IMG/VR virus record: IMGVR_UViG_3300029922_001797 | Location: 1 to 50,847 of that record | From: a virus | DNA length: 50,847 nt | Strand: one strand, 5' to 3' | Shown here: positions 35,876 through 44,918 of the stretch, in pieces | Numbering within the stretch: position 1 is the first letter of the stretch | How the letters are laid out: each line of letters opens with the position of its first letter | Notes under the pieces: generated by a model | What the model was told of the DNA's origin: nothing | The model's database searches: none | The model's input: the letters and a program-made list of their open reading frames with translations, nothing else | Position numbers and translations under genes: made by a program

Positions 35876-36376
35876 TCATTTATTTGGTTCTTTGTCAAAC
35901 CCTGATTTACCAGATTCTAGGTTTTCTTCGAGTTTCTCCAATTCACCAAAACTCATCGAGCCGCTCTTAGGCTTCTGTATCTCTTTTTTCTTTATCTCGG
36001 CCTGAATAGTTTCTTGGGTAGGTCTTTTCTTCTTAGACAACCGTTGGATTTCTTTATTGAGGACTGCATCTACCAAGTCTTCCATCTCTTCTTTGCTTAT
36101 TGGAGAGTAACTTGGATCTTTTATCCTGTAAAGTTGTTCTAGGATCTCATTTAGTTCTTCATCAATGATTTTTGGGGAATACTGGATCTCGTAAAGATGC
36201 TGTAATACGAAAAGGGGATCGAGTTCTCTTTCTACAATGTGAAGTGGCGTATGGAATTTCTCGGAGTACTCCCTACAACGCATCCGATAAATAGATTCAG
36301 TTGTTGGATCTATAGCACGGGCAATAGCTTTCAACCTGCATATTTCAAATAGATCGTAGAAGGAATTCATTTTCAT
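35876..36376 (-). CDS. Unknown protein, possible tail-assembly protein (166 aa)
   Basis: MKMNSFYDLFEICRLKAIAR. YRMRCREYSEKFHTPLHIVE, then charged C-terminal helix runs (EEMEDLVDAVLNKEIQRLSKKKRP). The unit with the 133-aa and 150-aa genes precedes the lysis region in transcription order and resembles the small-gene set before phage tape measures, but a tape measure is not in this window. Tail chaperone is conjecture. Confidence 0.5.
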   Translation of the reverse strand: MKMNSFYDLFEICRLKAIARAIDPTTESIYRMRCREYSEKFHTPLHIVERELDPLFVLQHLYEIQYSPKIIDEELNEILEQLYRIKDPSYSPISKEEMEDLVDAVLNKEIQRLSKKKRPTQETIQAEIKKKEIQKPKSGSMSFGELEKLEENLESGKSGFDKEPNK

Positions 36377-36778
36377 TTAAAAAGACAACGGTGGGGTAGT
36401 AATTTTAGGAATTGGCACAACTTCCCCAATTCCAAACACTGCAGAGTTTGTAGGGACTCCAGTTCCACCCACTCCAACCACAGGATTATAGGTGGGGACA
36501 CTAGAGGCCGAAATATATCCGTCAGGATGTCCAATGGTTGAAACAGATGCGCCATTAGATGGGTTACATCCAGAAGTAATAATCCATGGATTTATTCCTG
36601 GACCGGGATAGGGAGGTTGTTGAGTAGGATTATATGGTTCCTGAAAAGGATTTACCGGAGGATAGTAAACAGGAGCAACTTTAAGTCGTTCAACTTCACC
36701 CTTCAAAAAATTGATTAATTCATTTTGCAACTTGATAATTTGATTAAGATATTCAGTTTCTTTATTTTCAGTACTCAC
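36377..36778 (-). CDS. Pro/Gly-rich unknown protein, GTG start (133 aa)
   Basis: GTG at 36778 behind AGAGGAATAAT (MSTENKETEYLNQI). After an N-terminal helix comes a proline stretch (YYPPVNPFQEPYNPTQQPPYPGPG) and Gly/Val/Ser repeats (YNPVVGVGGTGVPTNS). The style resembles linker regions of virion proteins. Function unknown. Confidence 0.55.
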   Translation of the reverse strand: MSTENKETEYLNQIIKLQNELINFLKGEVERLKVAPVYYPPVNPFQEPYNPTQQPPYPGPGINPWIITSGCNPSNGASVSTIGHPDGYISASSVPTYNPVVGVGGTGVPTNSAVFGIGEVVPIPKITTPPLSF

Positions 36779-36779
36779 A

Positions 36780-37232
36780 TTATTCCTCTCCCCTATTTTT
36801 CTTGTCGGCTAAGGCTTCGGCGCTTCTAATTGTGCTATCCAAAAGAGATTCTTTCTCTTTCTGAAGTCTTTCTTGGAACATGGATTCAGCTATCATGGCT
36901 TTCTCAAGCACCATTACTATAATATTTAGGTCGGGAATATTTCCAGCATAGCCAGAGTCTTGTAGGGTAGCAGTCCAGAATGGTGGAGATTTAATAATAC
37001 GGTACTTTAATTCAACGAGAGCAAACGAAATATTCTTTTCTTTTTCACTGGCGTATTCTGGAAGGTTACCAAGCAAGCTACGATACTCTCTACCGGCCTC
37101 CAACATCTGGGTAGGGGTTAGGTAGCATTTAAATTCAAACGCTCCAGAATAGGATCCTAGGACTTCTCCTTGGCTTAAGGGAAGAACCCATTTGGCGGTA
37201 TTTCCAGTGATGAGAATTTCGTTGTTATCCAT
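36780..37232 (-). CDS. Unknown protein (150 aa)
   Basis: MDNNEILITGNTAKWVLPLS; alpha/beta, then a long C-terminal helix (MIAESMFQERLQKEKESLLDS). GAGGCTCAAT site. The upstream gene of a three-gene unit. Possibly a tail-assembly protein by position only. Confidence 0.55.
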   Translation of the reverse strand: MDNNEILITGNTAKWVLPLSQGEVLGSYSGAFEFKCYLTPTQMLEAGREYRSLLGNLPEYASEKEKNISFALVELKYRIIKSPPFWTATLQDSGYAGNIPDLNIIVMVLEKAMIAESMFQERLQKEKESLLDSTIRSAEALADKKNRGEE

Positions 37233-37528
37233 ATTGAGCCTCTATCGTATTTATTGAAGACGGATTTGTGCTTTTTTTAGAAATGATTTCAATTTAATTT
37301 TTCCTCTATTAAATAACCATATAATTAACCAAGAAATAAACCTTCTAATTCTCTAATTGTCGATCAGTCTTACTAGCCATATATCATATAAAATATTAGA
37401 TATTTAATATATTATAATAAATAGTGAAAATAAATTATTATTACCAGGTTAAATAATTATAAAAATAAGAGATAGAAAAATTTTAAAAAAAATTGCTTTT
37501 AAATTTGCAATATGTTACCATACTAGGT
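37233..37528. other. AT-rich divergent intergenic region
   Basis: About 296 bases, over 75% A+T by eye, between a minus gene unit and a plus gene. Several TATAAT-like words (37390-37440) and the clear rightward promoter at 37493. No ORF. Could hold promoters for both sides; no repeat pattern stands out. Confidence 0.45.
37493..37521 (+). promoter_or_regulatory. Sigma70-like promoter, leaderless spacing
   Basis: TTGCTT (37493-37498), 17-base spacer, TACCAT (37516-37521). ATG 37529 is 7 bases further. Matches 13259 in -35 (TTGCTTTTA) and distance. Confidence 0.58.
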
Positions 37529-37804
37529 ATGTCAGATAAGTTGCCTGCAGGCTGTAATTGTTTTATCGTTCATTGTTGTGAACCCAATGTATTTAAGGGT
37601 GGCCACATGATTCGCCATAGGGATACCCTAGACATAGACTTAGCTATCCTCAATGTTCATTGTGAGACCGACAGTTATATAAAATTAAAAGTGTTGTATT
37701 TCAATAGAAACTACCAACAGGTAGTGGATCTTAAATCTACAGTGGTTAAGATCAAGGCTTCAGATAAGCATAAGTGGAGCTTTGTTAAGAAACATCACTA
37801 CTGA
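37529..37804 (+). CDS. Unknown small protein (91 aa)
   Basis: ATG 37529 (MSDKLPAGCNCFIVHCC); an earlier TTG in frame lies inside the promoter and is rejected. Cys-rich N-terminus then alternating beta strands. No family recognised; no Shine-Dalgarno beyond AGGT. Confidence 0.55.
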   Translation: MSDKLPAGCNCFIVHCCEPNVFKGGHMIRHRDTLDIDLAILNVHCETDSYIKLKVLYFNRNYQQVVDLKSTVVKIKASDKHKWSFVKKHHY

Positions 37805-37839
37805 TTTTAATAGTCGGTTATTAGATATAATAATGAGAA

Positions 37840-38211
37840 TTATTTTCCATCGATCAATTTTGTCAAAAGGCTCAAAATCCCCGTATGTTGAGTTTTAAGT
37901 TCATCTCTAAGATTGTCGATTTTTTCAGTTAAATTCTTGATTTCATTAGAATAAGATTCTTTTAAAAATCCAATATCTTTATAAATACTCTGCTTTTGAG
38001 TCTCTATTTCGGTTTCTAGTTTTTCAATTTTTTCTTCAAGTTCTACCTTAAACTTCTCAGTTTCACTACGGGCTTGAGAGAGAATGTCCTGTTTGTACTT
38101 CTCTTTTTTGTCGGCGGAATGCTTTATCCATTTTTTAACAGCGGTATAGACACCACCGATGGCCGTGATGGCTCCTGCAGCGGCTTCAAGTGCTATATTA
38201 GGGTCAATCAT
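37840..38211 (-). CDS. Coiled-coil protein with hydrophobic N-terminus (123 aa)
   Basis: MIDPNIALEAAAGAITAIGG is a moderately hydrophobic N-terminus. Residues ~35-105 are a continuous coiled coil (YKQDILSQARSETEKFKVELEEKIEKLE and on). It lies opposite the lysis genes. Could be a holin-type or regulator protein; no family assigned. Confidence 0.55.
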   Translation of the reverse strand: MIDPNIALEAAAGAITAIGGVYTAVKKWIKHSADKKEKYKQDILSQARSETEKFKVELEEKIEKLETEIETQKQSIYKDIGFLKESYSNEIKNLTEKIDNLRDELKTQHTGILSLLTKLIDGK

Positions 38212-38282
38212 GGCAATTCCTCTCAGAATATAAGATTGGGACTAATTTTCCTATGATATATAGGGGTGAACAGGAGATTATT

Positions 38283-38555
38283 ATGCCACAGTGGCTTGCA
38301 GATTTTTTAGAAGTGTTTCAGGATGTCAACAAAACGAGCCTAATGATAGGTTTGTTGATTTTAGCGTCTATTTTTCGCGTCAAAGGCTTTATTGATGGAG
38401 GCCAATTCGTTGAATTGATTAAAACTACCACCGTATCTTATTTTGGGACCAATACAGTAATTCATTTTACTAGTATGGTTAAAGAAGCTATTGCTAGTAA
38501 GTCAGTCCCTAAAACTCCATCAGAAGTCGTAAAAGACATTGTGGAGGCTCAATGA
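38283..38555 (+). CDS. Holin-like membrane protein (90 aa)
   Basis: ATG 38283 (MPQWLADFLEVFQDVNK) behind CAGGAGATT. Hydrophobic segment at about 17-35 (TSLMIGLLILASIF) and a second weaker one near 48-65. Small size, membrane segments and position ahead of spanin-like genes fit a holin, but the family was not recognised. Confidence 0.5.
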   Translation: MPQWLADFLEVFQDVNKTSLMIGLLILASIFRVKGFIDGGQFVELIKTTTVSYFGTNTVIHFTSMVKEAIASKSVPKTPSEVVKDIVEAQ

Positions 38556-38782
38556 AACTAGTGATCGATAAACTTACCGAACACTTACGGAAAGACGAAG
38601 GATACTATTATGCTTGGCAAGCAAATATTGCTATGGCATTTTACGATGAGTTTCGTCGCTCTAAGCCTAAGAATCTAACCCAGGTTCATAAAACTGCAAA
38701 TGAGGCCGCTAAAAACTTTTTAGATATGCTAATCAATTTAAACGAAAATTACGAGAAGTCAAAATATGTGGTTAAAGATTAA
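38552..38782 (+). CDS. Unknown helical protein in the lysis cassette (76 aa)
   Basis: MKLVIDKLTEHLRKDEGYYY; helical, Lys/Asn-rich. Overlaps the holin-like gene by 4 bases and the next gene by 17. Function unknown. Confidence 0.55.
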   Translation: MKLVIDKLTEHLRKDEGYYYAWQANIAMAFYDEFRRSKPKNLTQVHKTANEAAKNFLDMLINLNENYEKSKYVVKD

Positions 38783-39077
38783 AGCGTTCTTTGTTGCTGT
38801 TGGAAGTGATTTCGCGGATACCTGGAAAAGGATCAAAGTCCTCGTATTTGCTATTGCTGGACTTATTGTTTACCTAGAATTCAGTAGGATCAAGGACGCT
38901 ATCATTGCTTATAATGGGAAGAAAGAAATCGATTCTACCCAAAAACAAGATGACAAAACACAAGTTCAGGAGGATGCTAATAATAAACAGGCTGATGCCT
39001 TAGTCACTCAAGCGAACGCTCTACCCTCTCAAGAACAGCCGGTCACTGAAGACTGGAACACAAAGGAAAAACCATGA
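38766..39077 (+). CDS. Spanin/holin-like single-pass membrane protein (103 aa)
   Basis: MWLKIKAFFVAVGSDFADTW, one transmembrane segment around residues 24-42 (VLVFAIAGLIVYLEF) and a Gln/Asp-rich soluble tail (KQDDKTQVQEDANNKQADAL). Topology is that of an inner-membrane spanin or antiholin. Overlaps the next gene by 4 bases. Confidence 0.5.
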   Translation: MWLKIKAFFVAVGSDFADTWKRIKVLVFAIAGLIVYLEFSRIKDAIIAYNGKKEIDSTQKQDDKTQVQEDANNKQADALVTQANALPSQEQPVTEDWNTKEKP

Positions 39078-39460
39078 AAAAATTAATTGCTTGTATTTTA
39101 TTGTTTGTAAGTTCAGCAAATGCTTTTGCAGATTGTGACTGGTCAACCATTAAGAAACTACCTGATGGTGGGTACGAATATACCCCAGCATTACATTTAT
39201 GCGTAGGAAATTTAGTCCAAGACAATAAGACTAAAGATCTACAAATTGCAGATTTGAATCAGGCCATCACACTAAAAGACCTAGCCCTTAAAGAGTCAGA
39301 CGATCGCGTGGTTTTATGGGAAAAAACTGCTGGGGATGAACTAGATCGATTGAATAAAATTTCTAATGACCAAAAACATAACGACTGGCTGTATTTTGGT
39401 TTAGGAGTAGCAACTACATTCTTAGCTGGATATGCAGCAGCTAAGTTGGCTGGGCGCTAA
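39074..39460 (+). CDS. Secreted coiled-coil membrane protein, spanin-like (128 aa)
   Basis: Signal peptide MKKLIACILLFVSSANAFA, then CDWSTIKKLPDGGYEYTPAL and a coiled coil of about 40 residues (VQDNKTKDLQIADLNQAITL). A C-terminal transmembrane segment (YFGLGVATTFLAGYAAAKL) closes it. This recalls phage/prophage lysis proteins of Bdellovibrio-like hosts. Predicted to span the periplasm, so a spanin-type role fits. Its end overlaps the minus hydrolase gene by 20 bases. Confidence 0.6.
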   Translation: MKKLIACILLFVSSANAFADCDWSTIKKLPDGGYEYTPALHLCVGNLVQDNKTKDLQIADLNQAITLKDLALKESDDRVVLWEKTAGDELDRLNKISNDQKHNDWLYFGLGVATTFLAGYAAAKLAGR

Positions 39461-39962
39461 CAGGTTTGAATCCTTTACTAACGACAAAGTTGTAAACGTC
39501 CTTAGGTGTCATCGTAGATGGATCGAAAGTACCATCATTTATCTCTACAAGAACATCCCCCACTAATTCCGAACATACAAAAGAACTCGCACTATAAAAA
39601 GGGTTCTTTACATTCTTACCGAAAAGCCTCATAAATAAAACCCAGGCAAATCCCACTACTTGGCCTACACCATAAGGTGAACCGCATTTATCGATAGCTC
39701 CCTGAACAACAGATTGTTTTGTTGAATCTGAAATTGGCACGACGAACTCCGCATATATGTCTTCTAAGCCATCAAACATTGTATCGCCAATAAAGTTCAC
39801 TTTTAAACCACTAGCCTGAAATACAATCCAGCGATCTGTATAGGTATCGTAATATCTGACATAGGCATGCGAATAAGGCGACCAAGTAACTAGCCTGATT
39901 AACCAAGAAAACGGTTGGAATCCACCTTTAGGTCTAGAGAAACCAATCGTAATAGAGTCCAT
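39441..39962 (-). CDS. Papain-like (NlpC/P60, YiiX-type) hydrolase (173 aa)
   Basis: ATG 39962 (MDSITIGFSRPKGGF) behind AGGGGAAACAT of the upstream gene. SPYSHAYVRYYD gives a conserved His near residue 31 and SFVCSELVGDV a Cys near residue 129 in the permuted order of YiiX/lecithin-retinol-acyltransferase-like papain-fold hydrolases. Could cut cell wall peptide bonds or lipid esters. Last gene of the structural operon, next to the lysis genes. Confidence 0.65.
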   Translation of the reverse strand: MDSITIGFSRPKGGFQPFSWLIRLVTWSPYSHAYVRYYDTYTDRWIVFQASGLKVNFIGDTMFDGLEDIYAEFVVPISDSTKQSVVQGAIDKCGSPYGVGQVVGFAWVLFMRLFGKNVKNPFYSASSFVCSELVGDVLVEINDGTFDPSTMTPKDVYNFVVSKGFKPVSAQPT

Positions 39963-39963
39963 A

Positions 39964-40464
39964 TTATGTTTCCCCACTTAAGTAGTTTTGCATTTGCGTA
40001 ATATAAGAATTTAAAGTTTCTTGGGTTAACAATGCACTTGGTTGTATAGATTGAATTACTGTTAATGCGGTTGTTATAGAACCAGACATTAATAAAGACT
40101 GAATTGAAGCTAATTGCTGAGAAATTTGAATTACTTGGGAAACATTTAGTCCAGCCGCTCTATTGGCAGCACCAAATTGAGCAATAATGCTTATACCGAA
40201 ACTCATATCTTTTAAAATTTGGTTTATGTTTTGTTGCGTTTGTGGTAATTCATTAACGTAAGAAGACATCAATGAATTTAATGTTGTTTGATCGTTAGAT
40301 GAAAGGGCATCACTAAACCAAACCAATACAGACATAGATGGCCCACTACCTTCTCTTTCTAAATAAGAAAGAGGTGTCGAAATAGAACTAGATTGTATAC
40401 TTGCAACTAACAAGTCTGGGTAGTCTATTTGTTGAGTGAATGGGTAACTAGTCATTGTAGGCAT
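39964..40464 (-). CDS. Unknown virion-type protein (166 aa)
   Basis: MPTMTSYPFTQQIDYPDLLV; Gln/Ser/Ile-rich helices (NQILKDMSFGISIIAQFG). Starts on the stop of the preceding tail gene. Likely structural by position. Confidence 0.55.
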   Translation of the reverse strand: MPTMTSYPFTQQIDYPDLLVASIQSSSISTPLSYLEREGSGPSMSVLVWFSDALSSNDQTTLNSLMSSYVNELPQTQQNINQILKDMSFGISIIAQFGAANRAAGLNVSQVIQISQQLASIQSLLMSGSITTALTVIQSIQPSALLTQETLNSYITQMQNYLSGET

Positions 40465-40940
40465 TATGCTAACCTCACTACATCAAAATTCAATCCTGTT
40501 ACTGTAATAGTACCAGCGCTTGTAACGGCCTCGAGCGCAATTGCTTGACTACCGTTTACAGTTACTAATTTGTTGGTAGAAATTGTCATATTTTGAAAAG
40601 CATTTAAAGCTCCAGTACCAGTAGGCATCGCTGTTCTCTTTGTGTCTGCCTGAGCAGTTCCACCTACATATATCTGAAAAGTTAAGATATTGCCGGCAGC
40701 ACTTGAGGCAGTGATGTTACCGCTGGCGATAACCAAATAAGTGCCCGCTACAGGAGTTACTGTGGCACTTCCTATGACTCCGACCGTAGTTGTAACTGTT
40801 ATTGCAGCAGAGCTGTTTACTTCGTTGTTGTAAAGGCCAAATGCAAGGTTACCACCGTTGTCAACCAACGGCGCACCAGAGTTAACCCCAGGAGCGTTGA
40901 TGTACTGGCCTTGAAATAATATAGAACCGTTAACCGGCAT
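40464..40940 (-). CDS. Beta-sandwich virion protein (158 aa)
   Basis: ATG 40940 (MPVNGSILFQGQYINAPG) overlaps the stop of the 903-aa gene by one base (TAATG). Alternating strands TVTTTVGVIGSATVTPVAGTYLV look like a C1q/TNF-like jelly roll, common at the tip of phage fibres. Role inferred. Confidence 0.58.
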   Translation of the reverse strand: MPVNGSILFQGQYINAPGVNSGAPLVDNGGNLAFGLYNNEVNSSAAITVTTTVGVIGSATVTPVAGTYLVIASGNITASSAAGNILTFQIYVGGTAQADTKRTAMPTGTGALNAFQNMTISTNKLVTVNGSQAIALEAVTSAGTITVTGLNFDVVRLA

Positions 40941-43651
40941 TAGGTTATCTCCTGAATACCAATATATGTAGTAGAGCCAGAAGTAATAGCGTACACAGCC
41001 CCGGTGCTGAACGAATACTCGTCCATCCAAAACTTCTCTCCAGGAAATAGAGTGAGTCCGTTTTGATAAGCAGCGGCGTTCCCGTTAAATCCCAAAGATA
41101 TCTGCTGAGTAGCCGTCGTATTGCTTAAGTAAAGACCCTTTCTGTTTGCGTTTGCAGCGAGAATCAAAGTTGAGGTCGTATTAACCAAAGCAGTAGTAGG
41201 GGCAGAATAAGTTCTTGGAACTTTTGTGGAAACGAACTGCGCACCGTTTGCGTCTGATTGGTTATCAGCTCTTTGTCCGTTTGTGAAAGTCGGTAAGGTA
41301 GAGTTGTAAACCGCTGAGGTTTTTACTCCGTTACCAGAATCTGCCGTTCCGGAAGCAACGTTGCCGACAATCTGCTGGTTACCGTTGGCATCAACGGCCA
41401 GCGTTTGAGCGCTTCCAGAAGAAGCGTCCATGGTCACGTTAACGGTTCCAGAAGTATATGTAGATGCCCTGATCCTAACTTGGGTAAATCCGCCTGAACC
41501 TACGGTGTAAAGGTTGTTTGTCGTAAAAGAAGAAATATTTAATCCACCGTTTGGGTTTCCAACGGCAAGCGTGTACCAAATTCCGTCTCCAGATTGGCCT
41601 TCCATGACCAAAGTAGCAACCCAAGTACCAGATATCGAAGCGTTTACAGAACTAGTTCCGTTTGCTGCGATGACAACGGTTCCGTTCAAGGCTGTAATGG
41701 TTCCGGTGATGTTTTTGTCTGAATTAGTCGCTATCACCTTGACGTTTGTAAGAAGGTTTGCGGCGTTATCTAGTTGTAAAGGGGAGCTGTTACCGGATGA
41801 AATGGTAGTAGGCGTTGTATTAAACTGACCAAGAACAGCGATAGCAGATGCGGGCGTCGTAACGTTTTGGGTAGTTAAGGCATCGATGATCCCGGTAACA
41901 CCAGAAACGCGTAAACCACCAGAGGTATTTAAAGACAACGGCTGGTTAGTTGCGGTAGAGTACGTGGGCACCGCGGTGGTTACGGCACCATAACCCAGCG
42001 TGTTTAAGTTTGCTGGGTTAAACTGAACGGCCTCTACGTTTGCCACGGCAGCCGACGTGTTTATGACCACGGTCGCTGTTCCTGACGTATATGCTGTCAT
42101 CACAGCTTGGATGCTGGTGAAGCCAGCGGACAGCGCAATTCTGACGCCGCCGTTGGTCGTAAAGCCGGCTGCTGTATAAGCGTTTGTCTGACCGCCTTGA
42201 ACCGCTGTTAACGGAACAAACGTTACCCCGTCAACACTTCCTTGGAACTGGATGGTTCCTACCCACGTGCCGCTTATTCTTGCATAAGCAGATGAAACGT
42301 CGTTTATAGGTAGGTTTACTAACGTGTTTAACGCTGTCAGCGTACCAGTTATAGAAGAGTCTGGCTTTATAGTATATAAGGAGGTTCCCGCGGTGTAAAG
42401 CGGCGACCCTAGCGCGTTTCCGTTACCGTCCGTGTTGTAGGCGGTGACCAAAACGTTTGCTGCACCGCTCGGGTTATAGATCTGAAGTTGATGAGGATAA
42501 GCTGCAGAGTTCCAGCTTACGGTAGCTGTACCAGAGGTCCATGCCGTCGCGATGACTCGAACCTGAGCATAGCCGGCGCAGTTAAGCTGAGCGGTCGTGT
42601 TTACGGTTGTCGTGCTGGTCGTGTATGAGCCAGTGGTCCCTAAGTAAACATAGACAGTGCTCCAGTTACCGTCGCCGTTCTGTGCTTGGAACGTAAGTGT
42701 CCCCACCCAGGTTCCAGTAACGTTAATAAAAACGCTGCCGTATCCGCCGGTCGTTGCGACGACCTGCTGGTTGACAGCGGCTATAGTTCCGTTGCCTTGC
42801 AGAGACCCGGCCTGAGACGTAGATGAGAGCGTTTCAGACGCGCTTAGGATGCAGCTTGCGGTTCCGCTCGTGTAGGACGTGACGATGACTCGGACGTTGG
42901 TAGAGCCACCGACCGGAACAATACCTAGTATGGTTAAGACGTTGGCAGAAGAAAAGGAGTATGAGTTGGTGATGTTTCCGGTAGTGGGGTTTAAGAAGTT
43001 ACATGTCACCCAGCTTACACCGCCGTCTACGGAGCACTGAGGTGTTATGGTTCCGATAAAAGTACCAGCAGCCATCTGAAAACCTACTGTCTGTAGGCCT
43101 GTCATTGCTATAGAAATGCTGGCGCTCAAAGCACCAAGCGCTACTGGCGCTATCGTCGTGTTTGGTACTTGTACGCTTAAGAGCTGCTGCCCTGCGTAAC
43201 CGTTGCTGGCTGACGATATCGCGTTTCCAGAGCCGTCGTATAAGTTCGACGCGGTTCTTAAGGTCTGTGCTGATGTGGCACCCGCACCGAATGTTGCTGC
43301 ACCGGTGGCGTTGCCTATCTGTGAAGCGGTTCTAAGAGTGTTGGCACCTACGGTGCCATAATTGTGGTCTTCAGCTAATGTCCCTTGTGTGGTTGGAGCA
43401 ATGATGATGCGACCGCTAGAATCCAATTGAATTGCGGATTGCTGAGTATTGGTAAGAGTCGGTAAAGTTGAGTTGTATTGGCCGCCTATTAAATCGGAAT
43501 AGGTCGCAGCAGTACCGGCAGTTACCGATCCTGCGGTAATTTGATGGACGAGCATATTCCCATTAGAATCCGCATTTACTGGATAAGTGGGAACGCTAGA
43601 TAGATTTAGTCCAGTAAGACCTACTGGTAGGTTTGAACTAAAATCGCCCAT
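40940..43651 (-). CDS. Large repetitive tail/fibre protein (903 aa)
   Basis: At least four repeats of about 90-110 residues. Each has GTWVGTL..., then GDGNW or SVDGV..W/F, then AGF..VRV/VRI..., then YTSGTATV. The N-terminal segment (GTAATYSDLIGGQYNSTLPT, then a QLDSSGRI stretch) is a module shared with the 413-aa neighbour. Trimeric-fibre-like composition. Positions ~41.9-43.4 kb are visibly GC-richer than the flanks, hinting at a mosaic origin. Host adhesion is likely. Confidence 0.72.
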   Translation of the reverse strand: MGDFSSNLPVGLTGLNLSSVPTYPVNADSNGNMLVHQITAGSVTAGTAATYSDLIGGQYNSTLPTLTNTQQSAIQLDSSGRIIIAPTTQGTLAEDHNYGTVGANTLRTASQIGNATGAATFGAGATSAQTLRTASNLYDGSGNAISSASNGYAGQQLLSVQVPNTTIAPVALGALSASISIAMTGLQTVGFQMAAGTFIGTITPQCSVDGGVSWVTCNFLNPTTGNITNSYSFSSANVLTILGIVPVGGSTNVRVIVTSYTSGTASCILSASETLSSTSQAGSLQGNGTIAAVNQQVVATTGGYGSVFINVTGTWVGTLTFQAQNGDGNWSTVYVYLGTTGSYTTSTTTVNTTAQLNCAGYAQVRVIATAWTSGTATVSWNSAAYPHQLQIYNPSGAANVLVTAYNTDGNGNALGSPLYTAGTSLYTIKPDSSITGTLTALNTLVNLPINDVSSAYARISGTWVGTIQFQGSVDGVTFVPLTAVQGGQTNAYTAAGFTTNGGVRIALSAGFTSIQAVMTAYTSGTATVVINTSAAVANVEAVQFNPANLNTLGYGAVTTAVPTYSTATNQPLSLNTSGGLRVSGVTGIIDALTTQNVTTPASAIAVLGQFNTTPTTISSGNSSPLQLDNAANLLTNVKVIATNSDKNITGTITALNGTVVIAANGTSSVNASISGTWVATLVMEGQSGDGIWYTLAVGNPNGGLNISSFTTNNLYTVGSGGFTQVRIRASTYTSGTVNVTMDASSGSAQTLAVDANGNQQIVGNVASGTADSGNGVKTSAVYNSTLPTFTNGQRADNQSDANGAQFVSTKVPRTYSAPTTALVNTTSTLILAANANRKGLYLSNTTATQQISLGFNGNAAAYQNGLTLFPGEKFWMDEYSFSTGAVYAITSGSTTYIGIQEIT

Positions 43652-43664
43652 ATTTTTTTAACCA

Positions 43665-44906
43665 TTAGGTAATTTGGTTACCTTCGATAGTGACGTATGC
43701 ATTAGATGCGCCAACGTCAATATTGAAGACTTGTACTGTTACAGTGTTTCCTGCAACAATAGTTGGAGGAGCAGTAACCGTGAGATCAATATTTGGATTT
43801 GAAGAACTATTGAAAGCCGTAAATATTGCTGTTCCGTTATTAGATACAATGATTTTAATTCTAACTTCAGCACTTACAAATACACGCTCTAAGCTGAATG
43901 TATGGGTAGCCGGAACAGTATATGTTGCGGTAGCATTTCCAAGAACTGCAATGCTAGTCAGGACTGTAAAGTTCTGAATCGGAGTACCAGAAGAAGCAGA
44001 AGTGATAGTTACTGGTACTGGATTAGATAAGGTAGCGGGAGAACCTGAAACATAGATATTTGCATTAGTAGCACCAATGTTATTGGTACCTGCAGGGAGT
44101 GGGGTCGCTAAATCGACTTTTAAATTACCATTAACATCTAATTGAAGAGCCGCTTGTTGTCCTGTAGTAAGAGTCGGTGCAGAACTATTATATTGACCAC
44201 CGGCAAGAGATGAATATGTACCAGCAGTACCACCAGTTACAGAACCATCCGATTCATCCTGAGTAACCCACGGAGATGTGGATTGGGTAACAGCTACAGT
44301 ACCAGATACAACCCAAGGAGAAGTTGATTGGGTAACAGGAATTGCACTTTGATTAGAAGCAATGGTAACCGGAATAGATGCAGACATTGTAGTCTGACCT
44401 AAAGCAATTGCGGATCCACCAACTTCAGTTAGATTCGTAGTCCAAGGACCACCAGCTTGAGTAACAGCACCGATCGTGTTACTACCAGCAGGAATTGGAG
44501 TTTCTAAATTTACTTTTAAATTACCAGAAGCGTCACCTTGCAATGCTGCTTGCTGACCATTGGTAAGAGTGATACCGCTTGATTCATATACTAAGCCACC
44601 CAACATTGATTTGGTACCGGCTGTTCCAGGAGCAACAGAACCGTCTGCTAAATCAGAAGTAATCCATGGAGAAGTTCCTTGGTTTACAGAACCGATAGTT
44701 GCAGATCCTGCAGGTAATGGAGAATTTGGTGAGAAGGCCACAACAAGTGCGGTATTGGTTGCAATTGCTGATGTTGAAGCAGGAAGGACCGTAGCCAATT
44801 GAGTTGTTGGATTGGTACCGTCTCCAATTTTAATAATAACATCATCTGGAAGCGATTGTCCTGGATACTGCGACCGAATTGGAAGTTCACTACTGTAATC
44901 TGACAT
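43665..44906 (-). CDS. Repetitive tail protein sharing modules with the 903-aa protein (413 aa)
   Basis: Repeats: 'IGSVNQGTSPWITSD', 'VTQSTSPWVVSGTVAVTQST', and twice a GTAGT..S.L.GG.Y.....TLT.GQQAALQ.D..GNLKV module. The C-terminus (about 290-413) is a beta domain ending in YVTIEGNQIT. The modules are typical of phage particle proteins. Likely a fibre or collar component. Confidence 0.68.
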   Translation of the reverse strand: MSDYSSELPIRSQYPGQSLPDDVIIKIGDGTNPTTQLATVLPASTSAIATNTALVVAFSPNSPLPAGSATIGSVNQGTSPWITSDLADGSVAPGTAGTKSMLGGLVYESSGITLTNGQQAALQGDASGNLKVNLETPIPAGSNTIGAVTQAGGPWTTNLTEVGGSAIALGQTTMSASIPVTIASNQSAIPVTQSTSPWVVSGTVAVTQSTSPWVTQDESDGSVTGGTAGTYSSLAGGQYNSSAPTLTTGQQAALQLDVNGNLKVDLATPLPAGTNNIGATNANIYVSGSPATLSNPVPVTITSASSGTPIQNFTVLTSIAVLGNATATYTVPATHTFSLERVFVSAEVRIKIIVSNNGTAIFTAFNSSSNPNIDLTVTAPPTIVAGNTVTVQVFNIDVGASNAYVTIEGNQIT

Positions 44907-44918
44907 AAAGATCTCCTA

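Noticed and set aside
37390-37490. AT-rich stretch as replication origin
   Set aside because: No repeats or skew evidence; TATAAT-like words are expected in DNA this AT-rich.
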